Of a stretch of DNA of 64,000 nucleotides, positions 1 to 10,400 are shown in pieces (the stretch's first letter is position 1; each line of letters starts with the position of its first letter). A model generated the notes under the pieces. That model worked only from the letters and a program-made list of their open reading frames with translations, ran no database searches and was not told the origin of the DNA. Location of the stretch: assembly GCA_963930645.1 (NCBI GenBank), contig OZ005648.1, positions 268,347,830 through 268,411,829 on the forward strand, given 5' to 3'. The translations under genes and the position numbers were made by a program. Origin of the DNA: Salticus scenicus (lineage: Eukaryota; Arthropoda; Arachnida; Araneae; Salticidae).

Positions 1-129
1 GCTCAATTTTTAGTAATCTTTATTCACAGTTTCCCCCCCCCCCCCTAGTTCTTCATGTGATACTAGGTTTCATCTACTGCAATGTTTGAAAAGGTTTTCT
101 ACACACACACACACACACATATATATATA
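1..129. repeat. Low-complexity flank: poly-C run and (CA)n(TA)n
   Basis: A run of 14 C lies at about 33-46. A CA tract passing into a TA tract at about 102-129 directly abuts the inverted-repeat element that follows. No gene is seen. Confidence 0.8.
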
Positions 130-544
130 CAGGGGTTGATCCAGGTTTTAATTTTTGGGGCCCATTTTTGTGAAAAACAAATTATTTTTGTGAAATTTTT
201 ATTTATTTTTGTGAAAATCTAAATATTTTTGTGAAAAAAAGAACTAACACTTGAAACCTTTCATTTTAGTAATTACTCTATCTAATGTTTAATATCAAGT
301 TAATATAGCATTTTATTAAACAAGTATAGACACTCATTAAAAATAATACTGTAAACATGGAAAAATTTTACAAAAGCATTATTTTTATAAAACAAAATTT
401 TGTGAAAGGGATGTTTTTATAAATCTGAATTTGTGAAGGGACCCATTTTAAGGATTTGAATTTTGTGAAGGGGCCCATTTTAGAGATTTGAATTTTGTAA
501 AGGGGCAGCAAAAGTGTCCCAATTTTTGCCTGGATCGACCCCTG
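130..544. mobile_element. Short TIR element (MITE), 'G-type' copy 1, next to (TA)n
   Basis: It begins CAGGGGTTGATCCAGG and ends CCTGGATCGACCCCTG, an inverted pair of about 16 bp. The interior is built from short repeats around TTTTTGTGAAA in the left half and GAATTTTGTGAAGGG in the right half. It has no coding capacity. A second copy with the same ends and interior lies at 24958-25435; both sit against TA repeats. The CAGGGG ends recall hAT elements, but a target duplication cannot be read in this low-complexity flank. Confidence 0.75.
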
Positions 545-549
545 ATATG

Positions 550-790
550 TATAGTATTAAATGTGTATTTCAAAATGATATAAAATATGGGGATTTCTAC
601 AATATTGTTCTGCATTTGACTTGTGTTATGTACTATTAACACTCCTATTCAGTGAATGACAAAGCTGTGAATAGGCGGGTAGAGCGCCGCCGGCGTAAAT
701 GAGCAAAGCTTAACTGGAGCGTTGGTGAGAGGAACGCGCAGGAGTCGGAGCCCCGTAGTATATTTAAAAAAAAAAAAAAAAAAAGAAGAA
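550..790 (+). repeat. SINE-like retroposon S1, copy 1
   Basis: It is homologous over about 240 bp to 14690-14945, including a shared GC-richer block (GGGTAGAGC-GCC here, GGCAGAGCACCGC there) and an A-rich 3' tail (poly-A at 767-784). The shared body plus an A-rich end suggests a retroposed non-LTR product. The GGGTAGAGC block resembles a pol III A box only loosely. Confidence 0.5.
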
Positions 791-1334
791 AGAAACCCAA
801 GATATCTTCTGTATAGCATAACTGACTTTCTTTTGACATTTAATGTTATACTTCTCAGAGATGAACATCGCTTGTACTCATCATGGAAAAAAATCCTAAT
901 AAATAATACGTATTGTGTGAATTTATGCAGGAAAATATAAAAGGAAGTTTTGTGGTGGCCACAATATACTTGTTGTGTGGAGAAGAATGAAAACATGATT
1001 AATTAAAAGAAATTTGTTTGAAGAATGGGACATTAAAATAACGACAGAAAAATTTAATTGATAGTTTATTATTACAGTTTAAATGAAAAAAAAAAAAAAA
1101 AAAAAAAAACATAAATGACAGTGCAAGGTAAGGATAATCAAATTAAATTACACTTGTTATTACTGCAAAAAAATCAAATCTTTCCTTTAGTTAATTTTCA
1201 AGCGAGAAATCTGCCAATAAATCTGGCTTAAAAAGGTTTTTTCTATCATTTATTTTACTTATTTAGATAAACCTGAAAAACAAATATGCTATGCATTCGG
1301 GTTACAACAAACACAGAAATTTAGTGATCTAAAA
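791..1334. other. No gene seen; AT-rich spacer
   Basis: Contains a poly-A run of about 24 at 1085-1109 and no feature I recognise. Confidence 0.6.
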
Positions 1335-1626
1335 CAGCGGCCGCTAACCTTATTGACTTCATGGATCACTCACTGTATTTGCAACTGAAAATTTCGCGGA
1401 CCACTAAATTAAAATTTAAAATCCAACGGACCTTTATTATTAAGAAGCTAAATATATTTCTAGAATAATGATCAGGGAATGCCCATTTTATAAATATAAA
1501 ATACATCCATTTAATATAAAACATTACAATCCTTATTTTTTTATTATAAGGAATACTTATTTAATCATAAGAACGATGCCTAAAGGTATATCTTATTAAA
1601 ACTATTATAGGAAACGAAAGTGAACA

Positions 1627-1960
1627 CCTTTTTACTTTTTCTTACCCATAAGGTAGAGAAAGTATTGATTTGGGTCAAATTTTCGAAAGTGAGTTTTTGT
1701 TATATTTACGCGTTTTGAGGCTACCTGAATCTAAAAATCATGTTTTTAGTGATTGGTCTCTGTGTGTGTGTGCCTCTCCGTTATCAGCATATCTCAAAAA
1801 CAAATTACAGCAGAAAGTTCAAACTTGGTATTCTAAATGTGTAACAAATAGGGATGCTACACTCAGCTTTTCGTTGAGATCAAGCAAATGGTTCGTGTAC
1901 AGAGACATCCAAGAGAATTCAAATACATTGTGTCTATGGGGGAAATTGCAGTTAAGTAGA
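1627..1960 (+). repeat. Modular repeat family A, copy 1
   Basis: The head is an imperfect hairpin, ACTTTTTCTTACCC to GGTAGAGAAAGT, then AAAGTATTG, ACGCGTTTTGAGG at about 1708, a TG tract and ATCTCAAAAACAAATTAC. Other copies lie at 34562-34873 (minus) and 53064-53566 (plus). No protein is encoded. Confidence 0.75.
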
Positions 1961-2109
1961 GTTTAACATCTATAGACTGCACTAAACCAAATGAAATGAA
2001 TATATATATTTTATATGCGTAAAAGCATCTTTCGTGTAGAATATGCTATAGAAATTATTCACTGTTCGTTTACAGGGCTACACAAAAGAACTAAATTATA
2101 ATGCGACAA

Positions 2110-2905
2110 TACTTGAAAATTGATGAAAGTGTATTTCAGGATGTGCCATGTGTTATTAATATCGGATTACATTTATGTGCACCATGTGATGTGTATATAA
2201 CTTTCAGAAGATATACAGGGCTGCCAATATTTAAGGCATAACATTCTTTTTTGTTTGTTAGTGGAAGTGCTTTACTATAATATACTATATCATATATTTT
2301 ATCATGTCCAGGAAAGCTGCTCAGGAACTGAAATTAATTCCTCAAAGCCATATGGTAAATAACGTATTTTTTTAAGCTAAATATTCATCGATTGGTTTCT
2401 TGTATATTTACACGTTTTGAGGCTTCCTGAATACCGAAGTCAAGTTTTATAGTTTGATCTTTGCCTGAGTCTGTTAGATTAAATTAAAAACAAATAATTT
2501 CAGGCGATCCAAATGATGTATTTTGAAGTGAATACGTTTGTTACTAGAAAAGATTGTTCAAGATTGGTAAGTTACAAGGAATGATGCGTGTGAAAGTTGT
2601 CTAAATGATTTTAAATAAACTTTTGAACTTAATAACAGATTTGAATTATCTATAAATGTAGGTACAATAATGAAATGAGAGATTGAGGGGAACGATAGCC
2701 CCCCCCCTCACATAGAATTATTTGTCAAATAAAGCTGTTCCGAAGCCTAAGCTGAATTGTTCTAACATATGTTTACATAACAGTACTCGTTATCTTAACC
2801 TGAGTCTCCAATCCGTCCTCATTACTCATAGTATTAAATTTCAAGGTAAAAGAAAATCGTGTGAGTGACACACCAGATTGTTTATTTTGTTTCCATATTA
2901 TATGA
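2110..2905 (+). repeat. Modular repeat family A2, copy 1
   Basis: It is collinear, in reverse orientation, with 62283-63016, about 60 kb away. Landmarks are TATACAGGGCTGCCAATATT, ACACGTTTTGAGGC at about 2411, a block ending in AAATAAAGCTGTT and a terminal TCGTGTGAGTGACACACC that can form a hairpin. Further copies are at 19770-20140 and 60905-62282. Confidence 0.75.
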
Positions 2906-3439
2906 GAAACTCAGACGAAAGATTCAATTACAAAGATAAAATGACATTTCAATATTGAAAACTGTATTTACCAAATCTAGTAATATGCCTATTATACTGT
3001 TATCCATATGACTAATTATATTTTTGACGTACATTTTAAATTTTTGAATCATTCGATTATTCTATTAATTTTAGAATATTCCCACGCTAAATTTCAAATG
3101 CAGATCAGGAATTTAAAGCGATGCCAATAATTAAGTCTAGTATTTATATAATTAATTTTTTTGTGATTAAAAATTATTTCATTTAACGTCTCTCGCACCT
3201 CGAAATTTTTGTTGTCTAATGTTCTGAACATGAGTGACTCGGAGAATCCAGAACTTAAAATTAACACCAGTATAATTTCTAACAAACATTAAGTGCAAAT
3301 AACGTCAAGATTTTTCTGCGACCACCAATATTTTCTCACGGACCACAGGTTGGCAATCACTCGTCTAAAAGAACACTTTGGTTATGAATTAATACTCCAA
3401 AAATATATAAACATACACAAAAACACAAATTTATATACA

Positions 3440-3866
3440 TGGGTCTATTAGTTACCTTGACAATTTTATTTGATTTCAACATTCTAATTTGAAAACTTCG
3501 TAAGTTGTTGAAAACTTAACGATTTTTTTAACATGGAAAAATTGGAAAAAACTTCGCATAAACGTGTATTATGAAGATTATATTCAACGTAGTAAAGATA
3601 TTAGACCAGTTTTAAAATATCATTTATGACACTGGCTTGAAGATCATTGACTACGAATACAAATATTCTTCTTTTAAAATTTTGCATGTTATCCACAATT
3701 TACAAATTCCTTAACATGAGAAAACAGAGCAAAATTTGTCATAAACGTGTATTTATGAGAATTATTTTCATCGTGAAAATGCTGGACAAGTATTAAAATA
3801 TTTATTGAATTCGAAATGCTATGGAGCCTGAATGAAAATCGATATATGAAACGACCCTAATAAAAT
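3440..3866 (+). repeat. Modular repeat family B, divergent copy, left part
   Basis: Contains B-type satellite units (CGTAAGTTGTTG, TTAACATGG, CATAAACGTG, TTTTAAAATATCA) and ends in a B-like ACCCTAATAAAATT. The matching tail is at 14076-14268, so the copy was split by the foldback at 3871-14071. Confidence 0.65.
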
Positions 3867-5194
3867 TTAAGAGCCATTTTTTTTAAAGCTGGACAAAGTC
3901 TATGGAGGTGTAATAGTTGACATTTTCAATTTTCCCGAAACTTTCAGGATATGTCAGTAGTACTGTGATAAGAAAAAGAGAAATTTATTTTTTTTCTGAC
4001 TTTCATTTGTTTGACCTAGAGAGGGGGTCAAAGTCTGAGGCTGTAAATAAAGGGTGCCATTTTAATATCATTTTACTCCTAAAGCCATGAGTGACCCATG
4101 TCAATTTTTTTAAATACGGATACTACTTGATACTAAGTACATTATAGCATAAACAGTTTGGTGGGTCATTCATGGCTTTAAAGGCCAGGGTCATTCAAAA
4201 GTGCAGTTTTTGTTGATTTTTTCCATGTTTTCAGTCTGAATATCTGCTAAGGCCATGAGTGCCCCATAGAAATAATTATGGGGTTAATTACACACCTTAG
4301 TACAGAACTTAAAAATATTTAAAATTGCATGGGTCACTCTTGGCTTTAGTAGATAAACGGTCTCAAAATTGAAAATTTTCAAAAAAAGGTCAAATTTGAT
4401 GGTAAATTTCTCTATAAGCCATGAGTCAATAACTATGAGAGAGAGTTTTAATTATACCCTAGATGGTCTAGTTTTAGACCCAGGTTACAAACCTATGGGG
4501 CTTGCAAGATTTATTTAGATATAGTCTATTTTATATCGCCAATGTGTACCTGTTCTACGTAGTACAAAACGCTTGAGACCCAATTTTGTAATACATTAAT
4601 CCTTGTTTAAAACTTCCCATTTTACATTACAGAGGTCAGCATCAAAATAAATATAAAATAAATATAAAATTAAAAAATCTGGAGTGACTCCACTCGACTT
4701 TCCGAACATTCAATAATTAGCAGTTTTGTAGATAAAGCCTATAAATGCTAGATTCACCAAAATGCTTATAGTTAGTGCAACAGTGATTTATAATATTCAT
4801 ATAAATTTTCAGCTCAATTGAATAAGGCGTTTAGATGCTATCGCACTTTTAAAAATTTGGTCCCATAGGTCATAATGATAAAGAATTTTTCTTTGTGTCC
4901 CTGTAAAAACACTATAAGTGCTAGATTCTCCAAATTCTATAACAGGCTGAGTATCTGTGACCTATAATATGTGTATAAATGTTTTGCTCAATTGAATAAA
5001 GCGTTTAGATGCTATCGCACTTTTAAGATTTTGGTCCCATAGGCATAATGATAAACGTTTTCTTTGTGTCCCTGTAAAAAAACTATAAGTGCTAGATTCA
5101 TCAAAATCGATAGGGTTCGTGCTACGGTGACTTGCAACATGCGTACCAACTTACAGCTCATTCGAGCAAAGCGTTTAGACGCTAGCGTGTTCAC

Positions 5195-5204
5195 TCACAC
5201 ACAT

Positions 5205-5266
<62 letters not shown>
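5195..5266. repeat. (CA)n microsatellite in the left arm
   Basis: About 35 CA units. The matching place in the right arm (about 6085-6115) is a TATG/TG tract, so the array expanded in one arm only. Confidence 0.9.
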
Positions 5267-5269
<3 letters not shown>

Positions 5270-6874
5270 TATAACATCGTAAAAAGAGTGAAGACGGACT
5301 CAGGGAACCTCGAAACGTATAGAAACATCAAAATCTCAAATTCGGATTTTTGACATGATTACAATACTTTCCTCACTATAGTGTTCGGAAAGTAATAACC
5401 TAAGATACATCTGAAATGTGCATATTGTTATATTATGTAAAACATGTATAGGGTGATGAAAACAAGACTGTATACAAAATAATAATAATAATAATAGTAA
5501 AAATAAAAATTGCGCATGAGACTAATTGAAACAGGTGCTTCAAGTAGCTTCCCCTATATTTGTTTCAGCTGGCCCCTGCCCACAATTTTCAATTCACGAG
5601 ATGTTAAGCTACCAGTACTTATGCTCGTGGGCGTTTCAAATCATATGATTAACAAGCTGCACCTATACACTATAAACGCTGAATCAATCAGAAACATTCA
5701 CCAATTTTTGTTACATAAAATGCAACATCACTTAAAAATTTGAATTTTTACTCACAGTAAAAAACAGTACTCAAAAACAGTTTTATCCTCATAAAATCGA
5801 CAGATGTTTACATACACATCTTTTTTTACATTGTAAAGTAGGTTTTGTGTGTCTGTACTTCCCTTTATTGGCAATGAATAAGAACTTAAAAATTGTATTT
5901 TTTATTTCCATGTTTCAACTTACCCCGTACTTCAACTCGCCCCTGTCTCCCTTATGTAATTTTTACTTTCCGAACACTATAGTGAGGAAAGTATTGCAGT
6001 ATTGTCAAAAATACGAATTTGAGATTTTGATATTTCTATACGTTTCGAGGTCCCCTGAGTCCGTTTTCACTATTTTTGCGATGATGTATGTATGTATGTG
6101 TGTATGTGTGTGAGTGAACACGCTATCGTCTAAAGGCTTTGCTCGAATGAGCTGCAAGTTGGTACACATGCTGGAAGTCACCGTAGCACGAACTCTATTA
6201 ATTTTCATGAATCTAGCCCTTATAGTTTTTTTACAGGGACGCACAGAAAAATTCTTTATCGTTATGGCATATGGGACCAAAATTTTAAAAGTGCGCCTCA
6301 TTCAATTGAGTAAAAATATCATACACATATTATAGGTCACAGATACTCAATCTGTATAGACTTTGGAGAATCTAGAAGTTATGGTTTTCTTACAGGGACA
6401 CAAAGAAAAATTATTTATCATTATGGCCTATGAGGCCAAATTTTTAAAAGTGTGATAGTGTCTAAACGCCTTATTAATCTGAGCAAAAAATTTGTACACA
6501 TGTTATAGGTCACAGTTGCACCAACTGTATAGATTTTGGTGAATTTAGCACTTTCAATTTTTTTACAGGGACACAAAGAAAAATTCTTTATCATTATGAC
6601 CTATGGGACCAAATTTTTAAAAATGCGATAGCATCTAAACGCCTTACTCAATTGAGCTGAAAATTTATATGAATATTATAAATCACTGTTGCACTAACTA
6701 TAAGCATTTTGGTGAATCTAGCAAGGCTTTATCTACAAAACTGTTAATTACTCAATGTTCGGAAAGTCGAGTGGAGTCACTCCAGATTTTTTAATTTTAT
6801 ATTTATTTTATATTTATTTTGATGCTGACCTCTGTAATGTAAAATGGGAAGTTTTAAACAAGCATTAATGTATT

Positions 6875-7365
6875 TGTAAAGCAACGGAATAAGCACCGCA
6901 AATCCCTAGCTTTTCTCTTACTAAATTAAACTGTATGAAAGCGGACGCCTATACTACTTATTTACACTTTAAAGTTATTAAAGTAGCATCTTTTATGCTC
7001 GTATAATAATTCCCTATAACGTTAAACATAGTAAAATTATTCCTACGGTAAAAAGTAGTTCACTAAAATTAAAAACTCAAACTATATGAAAAAATGCAAC
7101 TAACATCGTTGCTAACTTTATTCTATTTTATTTCTTGAATTAAAAAAAAAAACAAAACTGTGGATGCCACGCGCATCACATAATCTTTACATTTTTAACA
7201 AATTTTACAGATAGCACGCGCTCATATTTTACATAAAAATTAAAGCATTAAATTCATTTAACTCTTTTTTTTCTTTGACATATGGTTCAGCACGTGCTTA
7301 CAAAAATAGAGGATAAATAATAAACAAATTTATACACTGAAATTGAAAATGGCTCAGTTATAACA
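6875..7365 (-). repeat. 3' LTR of the BEL/Pao element
   Basis: 491 bp. In element orientation it starts TGTTATAACTGAGCC and ends CCTTTACA (TG...CA). I saw no difference from 12869-13359, including an 11-A run. Confidence 0.95.
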
Positions 7366-7379
7366 TCCTCCCACCTTTT
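7366..7379 (-). promoter_or_regulatory. Polypurine tract
   Basis: On the minus strand AAAAGGTGGGAGGA directly abuts the 3' LTR, the expected place for plus-strand DNA priming. One T interrupts the purines. Confidence 0.75.
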
Positions 7380-7422
7380 GATTATAGGTTATAATCAAAA
7401 CCAAATGTTGCAGGTGTAGTTC

Positions 7423-10400
7423 TTAATACATTAGTCTTTCAGGGACTTTAATTCTCCTTCCCGCTTTGCTATATCTGACTGGTTCCTCTTCTGAAGTTAC
7501 AACGGGTTTAACAGTTTGAGCAGAGGTTTCCTTTGAATGGTATGCTTCTTTCAGTTTTGAACTATTATTTGATGATGTTACTTCTAAAGGATATAATCTT
7601 TGAATAGGTCGTAAAAGTTCATGTTGCGAAGTTTGAACCTTTACAAGTCGAACTTTCTTATCTTTGCCAGGAATAAGTTCTGTGATACGGCCTAGTGGCC
7701 AGTGGATTCGTTTCTTGTTGTCAGATCCAATTAATACAATATCTCCGACAGCGATACCCTTTTCTGACTGTTTTCTATTTGCTCGCTGTATGAGAGCACC
7801 CAAATATTCGGATCTGAATCGATCTCTCAAAGCTCTGAGTAGGGACTGCCTGTATCTGAGCCTCTTTGATAAAGAATTTTGTTCAACTGCATCAACATCT
7901 GGAAGCTGAATTTCGTGAACATCTTGAAGAAACATAGATGGGGAGATAGGCTTTACAGTCGCATCTTCAGAAAGGTATGTTAGAGGCCTTGAATTCACTA
8001 CACTTTCAACCTCAGCTAAAAGAGTTGTCATTTCTTCGTACGTAAGACAGGCGCGTCCTAAGACTCTTTTAAGAAGATCTTTTATTACCCTAATCAGCCT
8101 CTCCCAGAAGCCACCCCACCACGCCGCCGTTGGCGGGTTAAACTTCCAGTCTATGGAGTTGACAGACCCATATTTTTGTATACATTGCCAATCTAAGCTT
8201 CTCAAATAATTAGCTGCGCCAACAAAATTTGTTCCGTTATCACAGTAGATAACAGAGCATCTTCCTCTGCGAGCCACAAATCTTCTCAAACCCATCAAAA
8301 ATGCATCTGTGGAAGCAGAGGTCACTAGCTCTAGATGAACAGCTCTATATATAGCACATGTGAAAATCAAAATCCAACTCTTCTTATCGTTCTTAAGATA
8401 CAAAGGACCAGCCATATCTATGCCTGTAATTTGAAATACGGCAGAATCTTTTACTCGGTTTTCAGGTAGAGGAGCACTAGATGTCCATAAAGCCCTTGAA
8501 TTAAACCTTTTACAAATCACACAGCTGGCTAACACAAGCTTTACACTCTTTCTTCCGTTGAGGATCCAATACCTTTCTCTAAGCAAATTTAAGAGGATTT
8601 GTAACCCCGCATGACAGTTCTTTACATGAATATAAAAAATAAGTCGCTTAACAACTTCATGCTTTGAAGGGAGAATTATGGGATGGAGAAAATCTTCACT
8701 ATCTTTCCTGTAAGTTATTTTAGTTTTCAAACGAATGACATCTTGCTCATCCTTACAGGTTTGTAATGTCTTCAATCTTTCAACACTTTCCGAAGAGAAA
8801 GATTCTTTTTGAACCATACGTAGAGTTTTTATCTCAGCTTCCCGAAATTCAGTAGCCGTCAATTCGCCTTTACTCTTCTTATCAGGATTTAAACAATTAT
8901 GCTTAAAGCGAAGAATCCAAGCAACTAAACGTATGATTTTTTCATAACTTGAAAAGTAGCGGTAATACCAGTTATTGTTGGATGGAAATTCAGGTTTCGT
9001 CAACATACAAGTAGACTTTGACCTTTCTTTCTGAATTTCTTCCTCATTCCAATCTTCATCGGAAGTGTTCATGTGGTTTCTAAATTCTGCTGAATCTTTC
9101 ATCCAATGTGGGCCCTCCCACCATCTGATTAAAGCTAATTGCTTAGCCTTACAGCCTCTAGACGGCAAGTCTGCTGGATTCTTCTCACTTGGTATATGTT
9201 TCCATGATGAAGGACTGCTTAATTTCTGAATCTCTTGAACCCGATTTCGGACAAACACAGACCAGCTCTCATTTCTTGATATCCAAGCAAGCACTGTTGA
9301 GGAATCGCTCCAGTAATATCGCTTCATTTCCTGCCAACCCAAAGCATCCACAACAGTTTTCGCCAAACGAGCGCCAATAGTAGCCGCTAATAGCTCCATT
9401 CTTGGTACAGTCGTATTTTTTAAAGGCGCAACTCGGGACTTGGCAGCAAGCAGAATTATTTCCCCTTGATCTTCTTTTTCTATCCTCAAGAATACTACTG
9501 CTGCATAAGCATCTTTACTTCCATCAACGAAAGTATGTATTGTGCATGCATGTAAGTTTTCTGGAGTGATCTGGATATGTCTTGGTATCTTAACATCATT
9601 TAAATATTTAAGTTCTTGGAACCATAATAGGAATTCTTTTTGTAAGTCACCAGTTATTTCGTCATCCCAATTAATTCCTAATTTCCAAGCTCTCTGTAAC
9701 ATCAATTTAGGATAAAGCATCACCGGAGCAGTAAAACCAAAAGGATCAAAAATTTTATGAACTGCCGATAACATACTTCGCTTGGTAATCCTTTCTGTGT
9801 TGAAATCGTTTAGCCATTTCATGTTGACTTTTAATGTATCGGAAACCTTATCCCAAATCAGACCCAATACTTGAGTCTCCTTCTGGTTCGACGTTTCATC
9901 GTGATCACCAGTGTATTCCCACTGTCTTAAATCAAAACCACCATTTGCCATTATTTTCTTTGAGTCCGAGATAAATCTCTTTAGATCTTCTTCACTGTGC
10001 ACACTAGTGGCGACATTGTCTACATAAAAACTGTGCAAAAGCCTTTGCTTGAAACTTTCCTCAAAATTTGCACTATTATTGATGTGATATTCAATTACTG
10101 ATGATAAAAGAAAAGGGCTACACTTTACACCGAAAACGACTCGTGCATGCCTAAATACTTTAAGTTTCTTCTCTTTTAGATCTTTCCACCATAGAAATCG
10201 CAGAAAATCTCTATCCTTTTCACAAATGCTAATTTGAAGAAACGCTTTTCTAATATCAGCGGTTACACCGAATTTTCTTTCTCTGAAACGTAGGAGAATA
10301 TCTGGGATAAGCTCAATCAAATTTGGGCCACACTGCAGACACTGATTTAAAGATGGATGGTTAGCCAACTTTGCTGAAGCATCGAAAACCGGACGGATAG

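Larger units (their letters stand above)
1335..3363. mobile_element. hAT-like non-autonomous element with nested repeats
   Basis: The left end reads CAGCGGCCGCTAACCT; the right end, reverse-complemented, reads CGAGTGATTGCCAACCTG. Both are followed inwards by GGACCAC- or GGATCAC-like stretches typical of hAT ends. The flanks share TCTAAAA (1328-1334 and 3364-3370), seven bases of the eight expected for hAT. Repeats A (1627-1960) and A2 (2110-2905) lie inside. No transposase is present. Confidence 0.5.

Noticed and set aside
448..996. Short open frames on the minus strand
   Set aside because: They run through MITE, SINE-like and homopolymer sequence and show no known motif.
5064..5282. His/Thr-repeat reading frame
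   Set aside because: Produced by the CA microsatellite.
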